Counted from the stretch's first letter, positions 1-10,339 are shown. The stretch: 64,000 nucleotides of DNA from Acinetobacter colistiniresistens (GCF_000413935.1 NZ_KE340381.1:124001-188000); one strand, 5' to 3'. The notes: a model not told the origin generated them from the sequence alone. Program-made: numbers and translations.

Positions 1-339
1 GAACCCGCGTCCGCCAGCACTACGCCCGAGAATACTACATGCTTAGATATCGTCTACTATTTTAACTCTTTGTGACCCGACGAACAGGGTACAAATCGCG
101 ATCCTCTAAATTTAGTACAAAGCCCCGAGGCTTGGCTTTATACGGACTTGTGTGCGTGCGCTTCAGTCGGGTTCACTGACCACAAGTATTCAGTGAAGCG
201 GACAAGCTGCCCTTAGGCAGCTAGAGCGTATGATTCGTCGTTTGCGACTAAAAAATGCAAATTTGATTTACGAGAGGAAATGCGCTCTCGGCATGCATCT
301 ATGAGTTTCATTACCAGCGTCGAAGCCAGAAACATCCCC
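1..339 (-). ncRNA. ssrA: Transfer-messenger RNA (tmRNA), 3' end cut by window edge
   Basis: tmRNA rescues ribosomes stalled on mRNAs without stop codons and appends a degradation tag. On the minus strand the mature 5' end reads GGGGATGTTTCTGGCTTCGA from 339, the usual tmRNA 5' end. The tag reading frame lies at 245-213 and encodes ANDESYALAA followed by TAA, close to the family tag ANDENYALAA. At the left edge the strand ends in GCGGGTTC, the start of the T-arm, so only about 20 nt of the acceptor end are missing. The tag and both tRNA-like ends make this identification firm. Confidence 0.96.
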
Positions 340-352
340 AAAGTACAGCGCA

Positions 353-386
353 ATCATAGCATAGATGACTAAAATTTAAATGTTAA
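353..386 (-). promoter_or_regulatory. Probable ssrA promoter
   Basis: On the minus strand TTAACA (386-381) and TATGCT (363-358) are separated by 17 bp, just upstream of the tmRNA 5' end at 339. An overlapping TATGAT at 358-353 could be an alternative -10. The primary transcript would start a few bases before the mature end and need RNase P trimming. Confidence 0.5.
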
Positions 387-419
387 TTTGTCATCATCGT
401 GCAAAATATGCGCTTCTAA

Positions 420-497
420 GCTTATATTGTTGCTGGACTTGGCTTTTCAAGACCTGAATTAAAAGAAGTTGCCACAAAGATAGCATTCTCAATATGA
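420..497 (+). other. Short open stretch, possible gene remnant
   Basis: Between ssrA and ggt a 25-codon open stretch follows an in-frame stop (417-419) and ends at TGA 495-497. Its translation, AYIVAGLGFSRPELKEVATK and so on, looks protein-like, but there is no start codon or ribosome site. It may be the tail of a lost gene or chance. Confidence 0.15.
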
Positions 498-499
498 AC

Positions 500-2494
500 T
501 TATAATGCACCATTACCTAACACAATGCCCTCACGGCGTGGGTCTACTCCACCAGCATATTTGCTTTGCTTATCAATTTTGACTTTCATAATCGTGGCAA
601 TACCACTGGTTTGTGCCGTATTGGAAATACCATGCCCTTTTGCTTTTAAACCATCAATCAGTTCCAGCAAGGACAACTGGTCATTTGAGCTATCAATATT
701 GGTATTTGGGTTATTGGTTGCACCGAAGTTCACCAGCGAAGTCGCCTGCTGTGCATTCAGGTTCCAGTCCAATGCCCCAACCAAGGTTTTAACGACATAT
801 TGAATAATGGTGCCGCCACCCGGTGAACCTGTTGCCATATAGAACTCATCAGCTGTGGTTCCTTTAAATACTAAAGTGGGCGCCATGGTACTACGTGGAC
901 GTTTGCCCCCTTCGACCCGATTGGCCAACAAGGCTCCTGTTTGATCGACAGGGTTGGCACTAAAGTCGGTTAGCTGATTGGATAACAAGAAACCGTCGAC
1001 CATATGGAATGACCCCATGCTTGATTCGACTGTCGATGTCATGGATACCACGTTGCCATAGGCATCGACGATGGTGAACTGTGTGGTGCCATGCTCAACC
1101 GTCTTATCGATGCCCGCATTTGAGTCGAATTGACCTGCTTGCGCCACGCCCATACTTTGATCTGGATTGATCAATGCGGCCCGTTGCTTTAAATAGTTTT
1201 TATCAAGCAAACTGGCAATGCCCTTCGCAGGTAATGAAACGAAGTCAGTATCTGCTACATATTTATCACGATCTGCATAGGCCAAGCGCTCTGTCTCAGA
1301 AACTAAATGTACGCCCATGACATCGGGTATTCCGCCTTCATTTTCTGGATGTTTCGGTGGATATTTGCTCATCTCGAAGTTTTCTAAAATACCCAACGTT
1401 TGCGCAACTGCAATTCCACCTGAGGATGGTGGTGGCATGGTACAAACATAATAACGGTCACGGTAAGTCGTACAGATTGGCGTGCGTTTTTTAACCTGAT
1501 AATTCGATAAATCCTGTAAAGTCATCAAGCTTGGGGTAATCGGTGTACGGGCGGCATCATCCCCGATTGTTTGTCCAGCTTTTGCCACGATATTCTGCGC
1601 CATCGGCCCACTGTACATGGCTTTTGCACCTTGGCTTGCCAGTGCTTCCAGCGTTTTGGCATAGGCTTTATTGGTCATGGTTTCACCGACTTTTCTCGGT
1701 GTACCATCTGGGTAGAAATAAGTCGCTACCGCATTGGCATCCAGTGCCAAATGGTCGGCATTACTTGCAATGGCATCGGCCAGACGCCCCGGAATGCGAA
1801 AACCGTGATCAGCCAGATCAATGGCTTGATTAAAAAGCTGATCCCATTTCAGTTTGCCATGCTCCTGCTGAGCCTGTTCCAGTAACCGCATCACCCCAGG
1901 AACCCCGATCGAACGTCCGCTACGGCGGGTACTTGGTACAGGGGCTGGAGATTCTGGATCATGTATATCCTGTCGAATCAGATAGTATTCATTGGCTGCG
2001 GCAGGCGCAGTTTCTCGCCCGTCATAAGCTGTGACCGTTTTGCTTTTGGCATCGTAATACATCATAAAGCCACTGCCTGCGATAGTACTGGATTGTGGCT
2101 CAACCAGTCCCAATACCGCCTGTACCGCAACGGCCGCATCAACGGCACTGCCACCCGCTTTTAAAATCTCGCATCCCGCCTTTACTGCCAATGGCGTGTT
2201 CGCGACCACCATATATTTATCGGTATATTTAACCGTATTGTTTAATCGATAACCTGATGCACCTTCGGGGGCCGCTGGATCACCATTCTGATCTGAACCC
2301 ACCACCACACTGGAACCATCCTGTGCCAGTTTGCTACAGCTCGTTGAATCTTGGTCAATAATTAAATTGGAATTTGATGGGTGATTGCTATTGGAGTCAT
2401 TGCCCGATTGATCTGATGAGGAATTATTTCCACATCCTTGTAATATGCCAACAGCCAATAGACTACTGAACAAAAATGAATATCTATGATTCAC
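500..2494 (-). CDS. ggt: Gamma-glutamyltransferase, lipoprotein form
   Basis: Ggt cleaves the gamma-glutamyl bond of glutathione and related peptides by hydrolysis or transpeptidation outside the cytoplasm. The 664-aa product starts with a lipoprotein signal ending in LQGC (Cys21), then a low-complexity Ser/Asn linker, so it is probably a membrane-anchored periplasmic enzyme rather than the soluble form of E. coli. Family motifs are present: the YDGRETAP block near 157, PPPSSGG at 354-360, the autoprocessing site GTTQFTIVD with probable nucleophile Thr470, and LSNQLTDFS near 507. The proenzyme should self-cleave before Thr470. It is monocistronic; a GGAG site precedes the ATG. Confidence 0.93.
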   Translation of the reverse strand: MNHRYSFLFSSLLAVGILQGCGNNSSSDQSGNDSNSNHPSNSNLIIDQDSTSCSKLAQDGSSVVVGSDQNGDPAAPEGASGYRLNNTVKYTDKYMVVANTPLAVKAGCEILKAGGSAVDAAVAVQAVLGLVEPQSSTIAGSGFMMYYDAKSKTVTAYDGRETAPAAANEYYLIRQDIHDPESPAPVPSTRRSGRSIGVPGVMRLLEQAQQEHGKLKWDQLFNQAIDLADHGFRIPGRLADAIASNADHLALDANAVATYFYPDGTPRKVGETMTNKAYAKTLEALASQGAKAMYSGPMAQNIVAKAGQTIGDDAARTPITPSLMTLQDLSNYQVKKRTPICTTYRDRYYVCTMPPPSSGGIAVAQTLGILENFEMSKYPPKHPENEGGIPDVMGVHLVSETERLAYADRDKYVADTDFVSLPAKGIASLLDKNYLKQRAALINPDQSMGVAQAGQFDSNAGIDKTVEHGTTQFTIVDAYGNVVSMTSTVESSMGSFHMVDGFLLSNQLTDFSANPVDQTGALLANRVEGGKRPRSTMAPTLVFKGTTADEFYMATGSPGGGTIIQYVVKTLVGALDWNLNAQQATSLVNFGATNNPNTNIDSSNDQLSLLELIDGLKAKGHGISNTAQTSGIATIMKVKIDKQSKYAGGVDPRREGIVLGNGAL

Positions 2495-2804
2495 GTGATA
2501 ACTCCACTATATCGATCGACCTATCCATGCAATTGTCATGCAAGCGTCTTTATTTTTAGGTACAAATGTTTTTTAATCTTTGATAAAAAATAACTTTTAG
2601 TCATCTCTAATAATTTTGGGCCTTCAACCCTGAGCCCACCAATGTCCCTCCTTGTTTGACCATGTCGTCCTTTTGAACTTTCAGCCCGATTCTGGCACGT
2701 ATTTCTGGTATAAAAACAGGCAAAATCTAACAATTCCTAGCCAAGACACTATTTTTATACATAAAAAAGCATCTCCTAAGAGATGCTTTTTTTCTTCAAA
2801 ATAT
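2495..2804. other. Intergenic region between ggt and emrB
   Basis: It contains the ggt upstream region on the minus strand and the terminator listed separately. Near 2526-2543 the sequence CATGCAATTGTCATGCAA holds a direct repeat of CATGCAA, a possible regulator site for ggt. A 65-codon open frame on the minus strand has no ribosome site or recognisable product and I do not call it a gene. Confidence 0.5.
2763..2794 (-). terminator. Intrinsic terminator after emrB
   Basis: An 8-bp perfect stem (2768-2775 with 2780-2787), loop CTAA, is flanked by A and T runs on both sides. It should stop emrAB transcription on the minus strand and could work in both directions. Confidence 0.85.
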
Positions 2805-4331
2805 CTAGTGCGTTGGCATGCCACCCGTATTGCCTTTCGGCTTTGGACTCATCCAGATCAAGGCACTGGCAAACACAAAGACGATCGCCAACAGCATAAA
2901 CACATGATTGGCAGACATGGTAATGGCTTCTTTATCGACCAGATTCGAAATCACAGCGAGTGTCGCATCAGATGAGAACCCATTCTGCAATAGCGTATTT
3001 TGTACTTCTTGCGGATGCAAATTACTTACCATTTCACTACGCGCCACTTTGGCATGATCATCCCAAATCGTGACTGCAATTGATGCACCAATCGCCCCTG
3101 CCATGGTTCTCAAGAAGTTCATCAAACCTGCAGCCGAGGCCATTTCCTGTGGCAACACCGAACCCATTGCAATATTCGACAGTGGAATAAAGAAGAATGG
3201 CACGGCAAAGCCCTGCAAGATTTGAGGCCATGCCAAAGACATAAAGTCAGCATCCGTCACCCAGAAAGCGCGCATTAAAGTCACGACACCCAGCAAGGCT
3301 AAACCAAAACTGGCCAAGGCACGCGGGTCATATTTGGTTGACAACTTGGCCACAATCGGGGACATGGTCAGACTGCCAAAACCCATGGTCGCGGTTAGAT
3401 AGCCTGCCCATGTGGCGGTATAACCCAAATTAATCTGCAGCCACTGTGGAATCAGCACAATACTGCCAAAGAAGGAACCGAAGCCAAAAGCCAGCGCCAA
3501 TACGGACACGGCGAAGCCCCGATGTCGGAACACATGCAAATTCACCACGGGATGCTTTTCGGTCAGCTCCCAGATCATAAACACAATAAAACCAACCACG
3601 GCAATTAAAGCCAGCATGATTATACTGCTGCTGTTAAACCAGTCCCGTTCATGTCCCAAATCGAGCATCAATTGCAGTGCGCCAATCCAGAGCACCAACA
3701 ACCCCAAACCAATCGCATCAATCCGCAGTTTTTCAGTTTTGGTTTCAGCCACAGATAACAAACGTATCGCAGCTAAAACACAGAAAATCCCCACTGGAAT
3801 ATTGATAAAGAAAATCCAGTGCCAAGAGAGATTGTCACTGATTAATCCACCAAGAATTGGCCCTAAAATTGGCCCGATCACCGTGGTCATCGCCCAGAGA
3901 CCCATCGCCTGTGCATGCTTTTCAGGTGGGAAAATCCGCATCAATAAGGTTTGGCTGAGTGGCATGAGTGGACCACCACACAGGCCTTGTCCGATACGGA
4001 AAAACACCAGCATTTCTAACGAGGTGGCAAGACCACATAAAAAAGAAAAGATGGTAAAACCAATCAGACCAAAAACAAACACGCGCACTGTGCCAAAGCG
4101 TCCTGCAAGCCATCCGGTTAAAGGTACACAAATCGCTTCTGCAACGGCGTAGGAGGTAATAACCCATGTCCCTTGTGAACTGGAAACTGCGAGATTACCC
4201 GTAATATGAGGCACAGATACGTTGGCAATGGTGGTATCCAGGACCACCATAAAATTAGAAAGGGCGATGACAAATGCTGCAAGCAGTAAACGCCCGCCAC
4301 TGAGTTCTGCAAAAGGGTTTTGCGTTTTCAT
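2805..4331 (-). CDS. emrB: EmrB-type multidrug exporter (MFS, DHA2 family)
   Basis: A proton-driven inner-membrane exporter that works with the EmrA adaptor and an outer-membrane channel to expel hydrophobic drugs. The 508-aa protein has the DHA2 layout of about 14 hydrophobic segments. The first carries the family motif MVVLDTTIANVSVPHI (about 28-43) and the loop after the second helix has GWLAGRFGTVRVF, the MFS motif A region. It is 6 bp downstream of emrA in the same operon. Substrates cannot be told from the sequence. No regulator gene lies next to the operon. Confidence 0.92.
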   Translation of the reverse strand: MKTQNPFAELSGGRLLLAAFVIALSNFMVVLDTTIANVSVPHITGNLAVSSSQGTWVITSYAVAEAICVPLTGWLAGRFGTVRVFVFGLIGFTIFSFLCGLATSLEMLVFFRIGQGLCGGPLMPLSQTLLMRIFPPEKHAQAMGLWAMTTVIGPILGPILGGLISDNLSWHWIFFINIPVGIFCVLAAIRLLSVAETKTEKLRIDAIGLGLLVLWIGALQLMLDLGHERDWFNSSSIIMLALIAVVGFIVFMIWELTEKHPVVNLHVFRHRGFAVSVLALAFGFGSFFGSIVLIPQWLQINLGYTATWAGYLTATMGFGSLTMSPIVAKLSTKYDPRALASFGLALLGVVTLMRAFWVTDADFMSLAWPQILQGFAVPFFFIPLSNIAMGSVLPQEMASAAGLMNFLRTMAGAIGASIAVTIWDDHAKVARSEMVSNLHPQEVQNTLLQNGFSSDATLAVISNLVDKEAITMSANHVFMLLAIVFVFASALIWMSPKPKGNTGGMPTH

Positions 4332-4337
4332 GGCTGA

Positions 4338-5486
4338 TTACTTCGATGCGAGATCAATATCCGCTTGCATCGACAGCCCCACACGCAATGGATGTTGTGC
4401 AAGTTCTTTCGGATCAAGGCTGATACGTACAGGTAAACGCTGTACCACTTTAATCCAGTTACCTGTGGCATTTTGTGCAGGAATCAAGGCAAATGCCGCC
4501 CCTGTACCACCAGAAAAACCTTGTACTACGCCGTGATAAACCACATCATCGCCATACAAATCAGAGCGTAAAGTGACTTTTTGTCCGGCTTTGACTTTCG
4601 CCAATTGGCTTTCTTTATAGTTGGCATCGACATACAGCGCAGACACTGGGACTACCGACATCATTACCGTACCCGGCGCAACGCGTTGTCCAATCTGGAT
4701 ATTACGACGCGCGATCACGCCATCGATAGGTGCTCGAATTACCGTACGTTCTAGATCCAGTGCAGCTTGTTCCACATGCGCTTTCGCCACCAATACATCA
4801 GGAGTCGATGCTTCATTGAAACCTTGAATCAAGGCATCGTTGGCGGCCAATGTACTTTCCGCAGCTTTACGGCTCGAAGAGGCTTGCGCCAAACCAGCTT
4901 GTGCTAATTCCAGACTGGCTTTTGCCGTAGAAACCGCACTTTGTGCCTTACTCAATTCCTCTTTAGAAATCGCGCCAGATACAGCCAGCTCATTACGACG
5001 ATTTAACTCCAGCGCAGCACGATCATAGTCCGCTTGCGCCTTGCTTACTTGTGCTTGTGCACTGGTGATTTCATCATTACGTACCACCACTTGAGAGTTC
5101 AAAGAACTGCTATTGGCCTGACTTTGTTTGTATTGACGCTGCGCCTTGGCAAGTTCTGCCTGCGCCTGTGCCAATTGAATCTTGGCATCACGCTCATCAA
5201 TACGCACCAATACATCGCCCTGTTTGACCTGTTGCGTCTCTTTCACCAATACGTCAGCGACCTGCCCACTGACCATCGAGGTAATCTGTGCAGTTTCTGC
5301 ACCGACATAGGCATTGTCAGTACTGACTGAATGATTGAAGAACAGTGCCCAAATACCGTACAGGATTGCAGCAAGAATGAGAATGAGTGCGAAAAATCCG
5401 AGAAACTTTTTACGTTTTGCTTTCATTGCATCATCTGATGCCGAGTCTGAAGCAACATCCTGAGGCTTGGCTTGGGCGTCGGTCAT
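4338..5486 (-). CDS. emrA: EmrA-type membrane fusion protein (HlyD family)
   Basis: The periplasmic adaptor of the EmrAB efflux pump. The 382-aa protein has a short cytoplasmic N-terminus, one membrane segment at about 30-50, a lipoyl/barrel-sandwich half (NAYVGAETAQITSMVSGQV), a long Ala/Gln-rich alpha-helical hairpin at about 110-235, the second lipoyl half (ERTVIRAPIDGVI) and a beta-barrel C-terminus. It is first in the operon, with AGGAATAACCT before the ATG. The outer-membrane partner is not in this window. Confidence 0.92.
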   Translation of the reverse strand: MTDAQAKPQDVASDSASDDAMKAKRKKFLGFFALILILAAILYGIWALFFNHSVSTDNAYVGAETAQITSMVSGQVADVLVKETQQVKQGDVLVRIDERDAKIQLAQAQAELAKAQRQYKQSQANSSSLNSQVVVRNDEITSAQAQVSKAQADYDRAALELNRRNELAVSGAISKEELSKAQSAVSTAKASLELAQAGLAQASSSRKAAESTLAANDALIQGFNEASTPDVLVAKAHVEQAALDLERTVIRAPIDGVIARRNIQIGQRVAPGTVMMSVVPVSALYVDANYKESQLAKVKAGQKVTLRSDLYGDDVVYHGVVQGFSGGTGAAFALIPAQNATGNWIKVVQRLPVRISLDPKELAQHPLRVGLSMQADIDLASK

Positions 5487-5746
5487 AGGTTATTCCTGAA
5501 AATTAAAGAGACTTTTTAACTTTTGGTTTAATCAGCCGATCAGTTTATTTTTAAAAACTTAACTGAATGTTAAAACCCAAAGTGCAAAATGGCAGCAAAA
5601 TATTATTTGGCATTTTAACGATAAAAAATCATATTACGAGAATAAAAAAAATAACTGATGCGTTCAATTATTAATTAATGATATTTTTTCAAATAGACTC
5701 ACTGTACACGTCTTTCCAAATAACCAAACCCCTATCAGCTCTTGGT
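5487..5746. other. emrAB upstream region
   Basis: An AT-rich 260-bp gap that should carry the emrA promoter. A weak inverted repeat, AACCAA with TTGGTT, near 5724-5748 could end the methyltransferase transcript. I could not assign a promoter or operator with confidence. Confidence 0.35.
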
Positions 5747-6544
5747 TTAAGGTTTAATCGCGCGTGTTGCCAAAAACGTTGGCATGAATTGATCGACTAA
5801 AAAACGTGGCTGCGGTTGATCATCTTCATAAAAGCTCTGAAGCAGAAAGCCTGCGGCCAACTGTCCCTGAATTAAATCAGTGAGGCTATGCCCAAACACC
5901 ACTGTCTCTCCACGTTGTAACTTGGCATTGAGCGCGTCCGTACTCAGATCCTGAAGATCAGAATAAGGTAATGTATACATCGGATGAATCAATCCTTGCT
6001 TGGCATATTCAGGATTACGATCTGAAATAAAAACCACAGGATTATAAAAACTGGCGATCAGAATCCCTTGAGGTTTTAAGACTCGATAACACTCCCTCCA
6101 GACTGCTTGAACATCCGCAACATAGAGGTTTGAAATGGGTTGGATGATCAGGTCAAATTCAGCATTGTGAAAGGCATGCAAATCACACATATTTCCCTGT
6201 ACAGTCTTGAGATGCAGTCCTTCACGCTCAGCCACCATGCGATCTTGCTGTAGTTGCTGATCGGAAAGATCAAACACCGTGACATTCGCACCCGCAGCTG
6301 CCAAGACAGGTGCTTGTTGACCACCTGCAGAGGCTAAACACAGAATGTTTTTTCCGACAATCTCACCAAGCCAAGCTTTGGCTAATGGCCGTGGGGTAAT
6401 ATGCACGTCCCAGTCGCCCTGACGGGCTGCAGTGATGAGTTCATGACTGACCGGACGTGACCATGGTTGCTGCTGTTGCGCCTGCCTATCCCAAGCTACT
6501 CGATTATGCTTAAGAAAATCAAAATGATGCTTCAGATGGGACAC
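5747..6544 (-). CDS. Class I SAM-dependent methyltransferase
   Basis: A Rossmann-fold methyltransferase of unknown substrate. Motif I is NILCLASAGGQQAPVLAAAG, followed by the acidic VTVFDLS and a motif IV-like FDLIIQPISNLY. The open frame extends to a TTG at 6601 but without a ribosome site. I choose the GTG at 6544 because AAGGAG sits 5 nt upstream, giving 265 aa beginning MSHLKHHFDFLKHNRVAWDR. The substrate is probably a small molecule, but nothing nearby identifies it. Confidence 0.85.
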   Translation of the reverse strand: MSHLKHHFDFLKHNRVAWDRQAQQQQPWSRPVSHELITAARQGDWDVHITPRPLAKAWLGEIVGKNILCLASAGGQQAPVLAAAGANVTVFDLSDQQLQQDRMVAEREGLHLKTVQGNMCDLHAFHNAEFDLIIQPISNLYVADVQAVWRECYRVLKPQGILIASFYNPVVFISDRNPEYAKQGLIHPMYTLPYSDLQDLSTDALNAKLQRGETVVFGHSLTDLIQGQLAAGFLLQSFYEDDQPQPRFLVDQFMPTFLATRAIKP

Positions 6545-6671
6545 AACAGCTCCTTTTTCTAGCTGAATCACGTATTCGTTAGGATAGAAATACGATATCA
6601 ACTCTGAAAAAGGAAGTAGAGTTAAAGACAGAAGCTGCTGCTAAACAGACAGCCTGAATGTTGAGCACGCC

Positions 6672-7169
6672 TTAGTAAGCATAAGAAGCAATTGCTGTTG
6701 CAATGGGCTTGTCTTCATCATTGACCATGGTCATGCGCATGGTGCAACCTTTACGACCTAAACGTAGCGTTTCGGCACGAGCAATGAAGTACTTACCGCG
6801 CCCAGGGGCCAAATAATCGACACGCATGTCTACAGTAGCCAAACGGGATACTTTCTTGATGGTGTCAGGCAGATCTTCTGGCGTGGCACGGAGATAGAGT
6901 TGCTCCATTGCCGCAACACCCCCAATACTGTCCAGAATCGTGGCGGCGACCCCCCCATGTAAAATCTGAAATGCAACATTTCCCACCAGTTCGGGTTGCA
7001 TCTCCACATAGGCTTCAATCTGGCCATCAACCACCCGCATCACCATGCCACTGTATTTAAAAAATGGACAGGCATTGAATGCTTTACATAATTGCTTCGA
7101 GACCACTTGGTGATCTGCCTTTGCACCTAACTGAATATTTCCGGTCCAGTTTCTCTTTACATCATTCAT
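6672..7169 (-). CDS. Hotdog-fold acyl-CoA thioesterase family protein
   Basis: A 165-aa PaaI/YigI-like hotdog protein. The motif LHGGVAATILDSIGG (about 69-83) carries the HGG sequence and helix typical of these thioesterases, and VDMRVDYLAPG is the conserved central strand. It would hydrolyse an acyl-CoA thioester; the acyl chain is unknown. It is transcribed away from hemB. Confidence 0.82.
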   Translation of the reverse strand: MNDVKRNWTGNIQLGAKADHQVVSKQLCKAFNACPFFKYSGMVMRVVDGQIEAYVEMQPELVGNVAFQILHGGVAATILDSIGGVAAMEQLYLRATPEDLPDTIKKVSRLATVDMRVDYLAPGRGKYFIARAETLRLGRKGCTMRMTMVNDEDKPIATAIASYAY

Positions 7170-7187
7170 ACGCGGCCTACACTCAAC

Positions 7188-7241
7188 GGAAAGAATAACT
7201 TTCCATTCTTTTGCACAAATCTAAAAATATGGGGCTACAAT
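7188..7241 (+). promoter_or_regulatory. Possible hemB promoter region
   Basis: TTGCAC (7211-7216) and TACAAT (7236-7241) could be -35 and -10 boxes, but the 19-bp spacer is long. Just upstream is a 6-bp hairpin, GGAAAG with CTTTCC (7188-7204). Between this site and the hemB start, AATTGAGTGAT and ATCACTTAATT form an almost perfect inverted repeat in the leader. Confidence 0.35.
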
Positions 7242-7255
7242 AGCGGGGTTTGTAA

Positions 7256-8353
<1,098 letters not shown>

Positions 8354-8670
8354 TTTCCTTTAATTTAAAATGTTCTAAAATTTGATACGCGGAAATGTCA
8401 TCTGCAACCTGAACGAGGGTTAATAAAGCAAAGCTTTGTCCGAGTGTAAGACAAACGCAGTGTGTAGTTTATATCGAAAGATAGCCATGATCTTAAGTCT
8501 TGCAGATGACAATGCCTTCGCTTACTTTGGGCAAAACCAAAGTAAGCCCAGCTGAAAGCTAATCCTAAAATAGATTGAGAACTCGGCAAGACTCTGCCGC
8601 GTATTTATTCTGAGTAATTTAGATCGAATTTGGGTGCTCATCCAAATTAAGCAAATAAAACTGGTTTAAC
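8354..8670. other. hemB-thiO intergenic region
   Basis: Almost all of this 317-bp gap is taken up by the inverted-repeat element at 8385-8604, listed separately. No convincing gene is present. The rest (8605-8670) is the short thiO upstream sequence. Confidence 0.6.
8385..8604. repeat. 220-bp noncoding inverted-repeat element
   Basis: The outer ends are ATACGCGG (8385-8392) and CCGCGTAT (8597-8604). Inside is a second pair, TGTCATCTGCAA (8396-8407) and TTGCAGATGACA (8500-8511), and a perfect 10-bp hairpin, CTTACTTTGG with CCAAAGTAAG (8521-8530, 8537-8546). Such nested inverted repeats suggest an interspersed element or MITE-like sequence. No transposase or clear target duplication is visible. 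Confidence 0.55.
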
Positions 8671-9789
8671 ATGCATATTGCCATCATTGGTGCGGGTATT
8701 AGTGGCTTAATGTCAGCATTGGAACTTGCTGAACAAGGCTGCTCTGTCGATATTTTTGACCAACAACAAGCAGGCCAAGCCGCCTCATGGGCAGGTGGAG
8801 GTATCCTCTCGCCGATGTATCCTTGGCGTTATGCGCCCGAAGTCAATCAGTTGGCTCAATATGGCAAGCCCCTCTACCACGCCTGGAATGAAAAACTATT
8901 GCCTATCACAGGGATTGATTTTCAAATCCATGATACAGGCATGCTGATTTTTGATCAGGATGATTTTGAAATTGGCTTGAATTATGCCACTCGATATCAA
9001 GAGCCGATGCAACACTGCGAGCAACTGAATCGCGTCCAGCTGCAACAGGTCAACCCGCATATTTCAGCACAATTCCAACACGCGATTTATTTCCCACACC
9101 TGTCCAATGTCCGTAATCCACGTTTATTACAATCATTAATTTGCTATTTAAAACAACATCCGGCTGTACGTTTCTTTGAACATTGTCCTGTAGAAAAGTT
9201 AATGATTCAGAATAAGAAAGTGCTCGGAATTGAAACCGAAGATGGTCAGAAATTCAACGCAGATCAGGTGGTGATTAGCTCGGGTGCTTGGAGTCAACAT
9301 TGGGCGCATCAATTACAATGCAATATCCCTGTACATCCCGTCCAAGGGCAAATGTTGTTATTTAAAGCCCCCGAAAACTGGCTACCCACCATGTGCATGA
9401 ATCGGGTGATGTACCTGATTCCACGCCAAGATGGTCATATCGTCTGTGGTTCAAGTATGGCGGATACAGGTTTTAGCACTATGGTTGATGAACAGACCCA
9501 GCAAGATATTCTCACAGCCTGTTTAGAGATGGTGCCTGAGCTTGAACAATTCCCCATCGTAAAACGTTGGGCTGGCTTGCGTCCAAGTTCACCCCACGGC
9601 ATTCCCTATATTGGCGCAATGCCTGAACTGGAAAATCTCTGGGCTAATTTTGGACACTTCCGCAATGGGCTATGCATGGGCGCTGGTTCGGCGCGTTTGC
9701 TGCGTCAACTCATTTTAGGACAAGAGACATTGGTTGACCCAATAGCTTACTCGCCCAGACAGCTCAAGCAATCAAGTATTCTGGTTTAA
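8671..9789 (+). CDS. thiO: Glycine oxidase ThiO / FAD-dependent amine oxidoreductase
   Basis: A DAO-family flavoenzyme. ThiO oxidises glycine to dehydroglycine for the thiazole half of thiamine. The 372-aa protein opens with the FAD-binding motif HIAIIGAGISGLMSALELAE, has the conserved AASWAGGGILSP block, and ends with the second FAD contact WAGLRPSSPHGIPYIG and NFGHFRNGLCMGAGSA. No other thi genes are adjacent, so a role on another D-amino or secondary amine substrate is possible. Its stop overlaps the stop of the convergent downstream gene. Confidence 0.85.
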   Translation: MHIAIIGAGISGLMSALELAEQGCSVDIFDQQQAGQAASWAGGGILSPMYPWRYAPEVNQLAQYGKPLYHAWNEKLLPITGIDFQIHDTGMLIFDQDDFEIGLNYATRYQEPMQHCEQLNRVQLQQVNPHISAQFQHAIYFPHLSNVRNPRLLQSLICYLKQHPAVRFFEHCPVEKLMIQNKKVLGIETEDGQKFNADQVVISSGAWSQHWAHQLQCNIPVHPVQGQMLLFKAPENWLPTMCMNRVMYLIPRQDGHIVCGSSMADTGFSTMVDEQTQQDILTACLEMVPELEQFPIVKRWAGLRPSSPHGIPYIGAMPELENLWANFGHFRNGLCMGAGSARLLRQLILGQETLVDPIAYSPRQLKQSSILV

Positions 9790-10229
9790 AACATCTTCTT
9801 TGCCATTCGCTGTGCTTGCGGCCCATAAAACCAATAAGTAATTAAAAATAGCGGCACGGCAATCACAAACCACATCGCCAATACAGTCAGCAAAAATTGT
9901 GGTTGTTTCAGATAAAGTAAGAAGTTCTGCCAAACTTCGGGATCTTTACGTGCAAAAATAAACAGACCCAGTAGCAAGCCACATGCGTTATAGCCCCAAA
10001 AGATCAGACTAAATCCGATGCTTAAACGTTTCCTTTCCTGTGGCGTCGGTGCACGGCGCTGTTTCTTCAAAAATTTGAATAAAATAACAATGATAGCAAT
10101 TAAATAAGGAATCGCAGTCAACACGCTACCAATACTATTGGGTAAAATAGCCGCCAGCACACCTGCCAACAAGGTCGCAGTAAAACAAATTATAAAAAAC
10201 CAGATATAGTACAAACGTAACGAAATCAT
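9786..10229 (-). CDS. Small inner-membrane protein, unknown function
   Basis: A 147-aa protein with about four hydrophobic segments (about 7-30, 33-50, 70-90, 115-135) and basic loops such as KFLKKQRRAPTPQERKR, giving a plausible polytopic topology. I do not recognise the family. Its stop codon overlaps that of thiO by 3 bases in a convergent arrangement. Confidence 0.75.
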   Translation of the reverse strand: MISLRLYYIWFFIICFTATLLAGVLAAILPNSIGSVLTAIPYLIAIIVILFKFLKKQRRAPTPQERKRLSIGFSLIFWGYNACGLLLGLFIFARKDPEVWQNFLLYLKQPQFLLTVLAMWFVIAVPLFLITYWFYGPQAQRMAKKMF

Positions 10230-10339
10230 AAAGATAAACCTAATTAGACTGGCTTTAGAAAATAATTATAAATTTTTTTCACTTTTTTTTCATTTTTATG
10301 TCAACCAATCCTCAACCAGTGTCGTTATATAAGATATAA

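Noticed and set aside
2536-2733. 65-aa open frame on the minus strand
   Set aside because: No ribosome site or recognisable protein; it lies in the AT-rich gap and overlaps the probable ggt promoter area.
8398-8589. 63-aa open frame on the minus strand
   Set aside because: It lies wholly inside the 220-bp inverted-repeat element, whose hairpins explain it.
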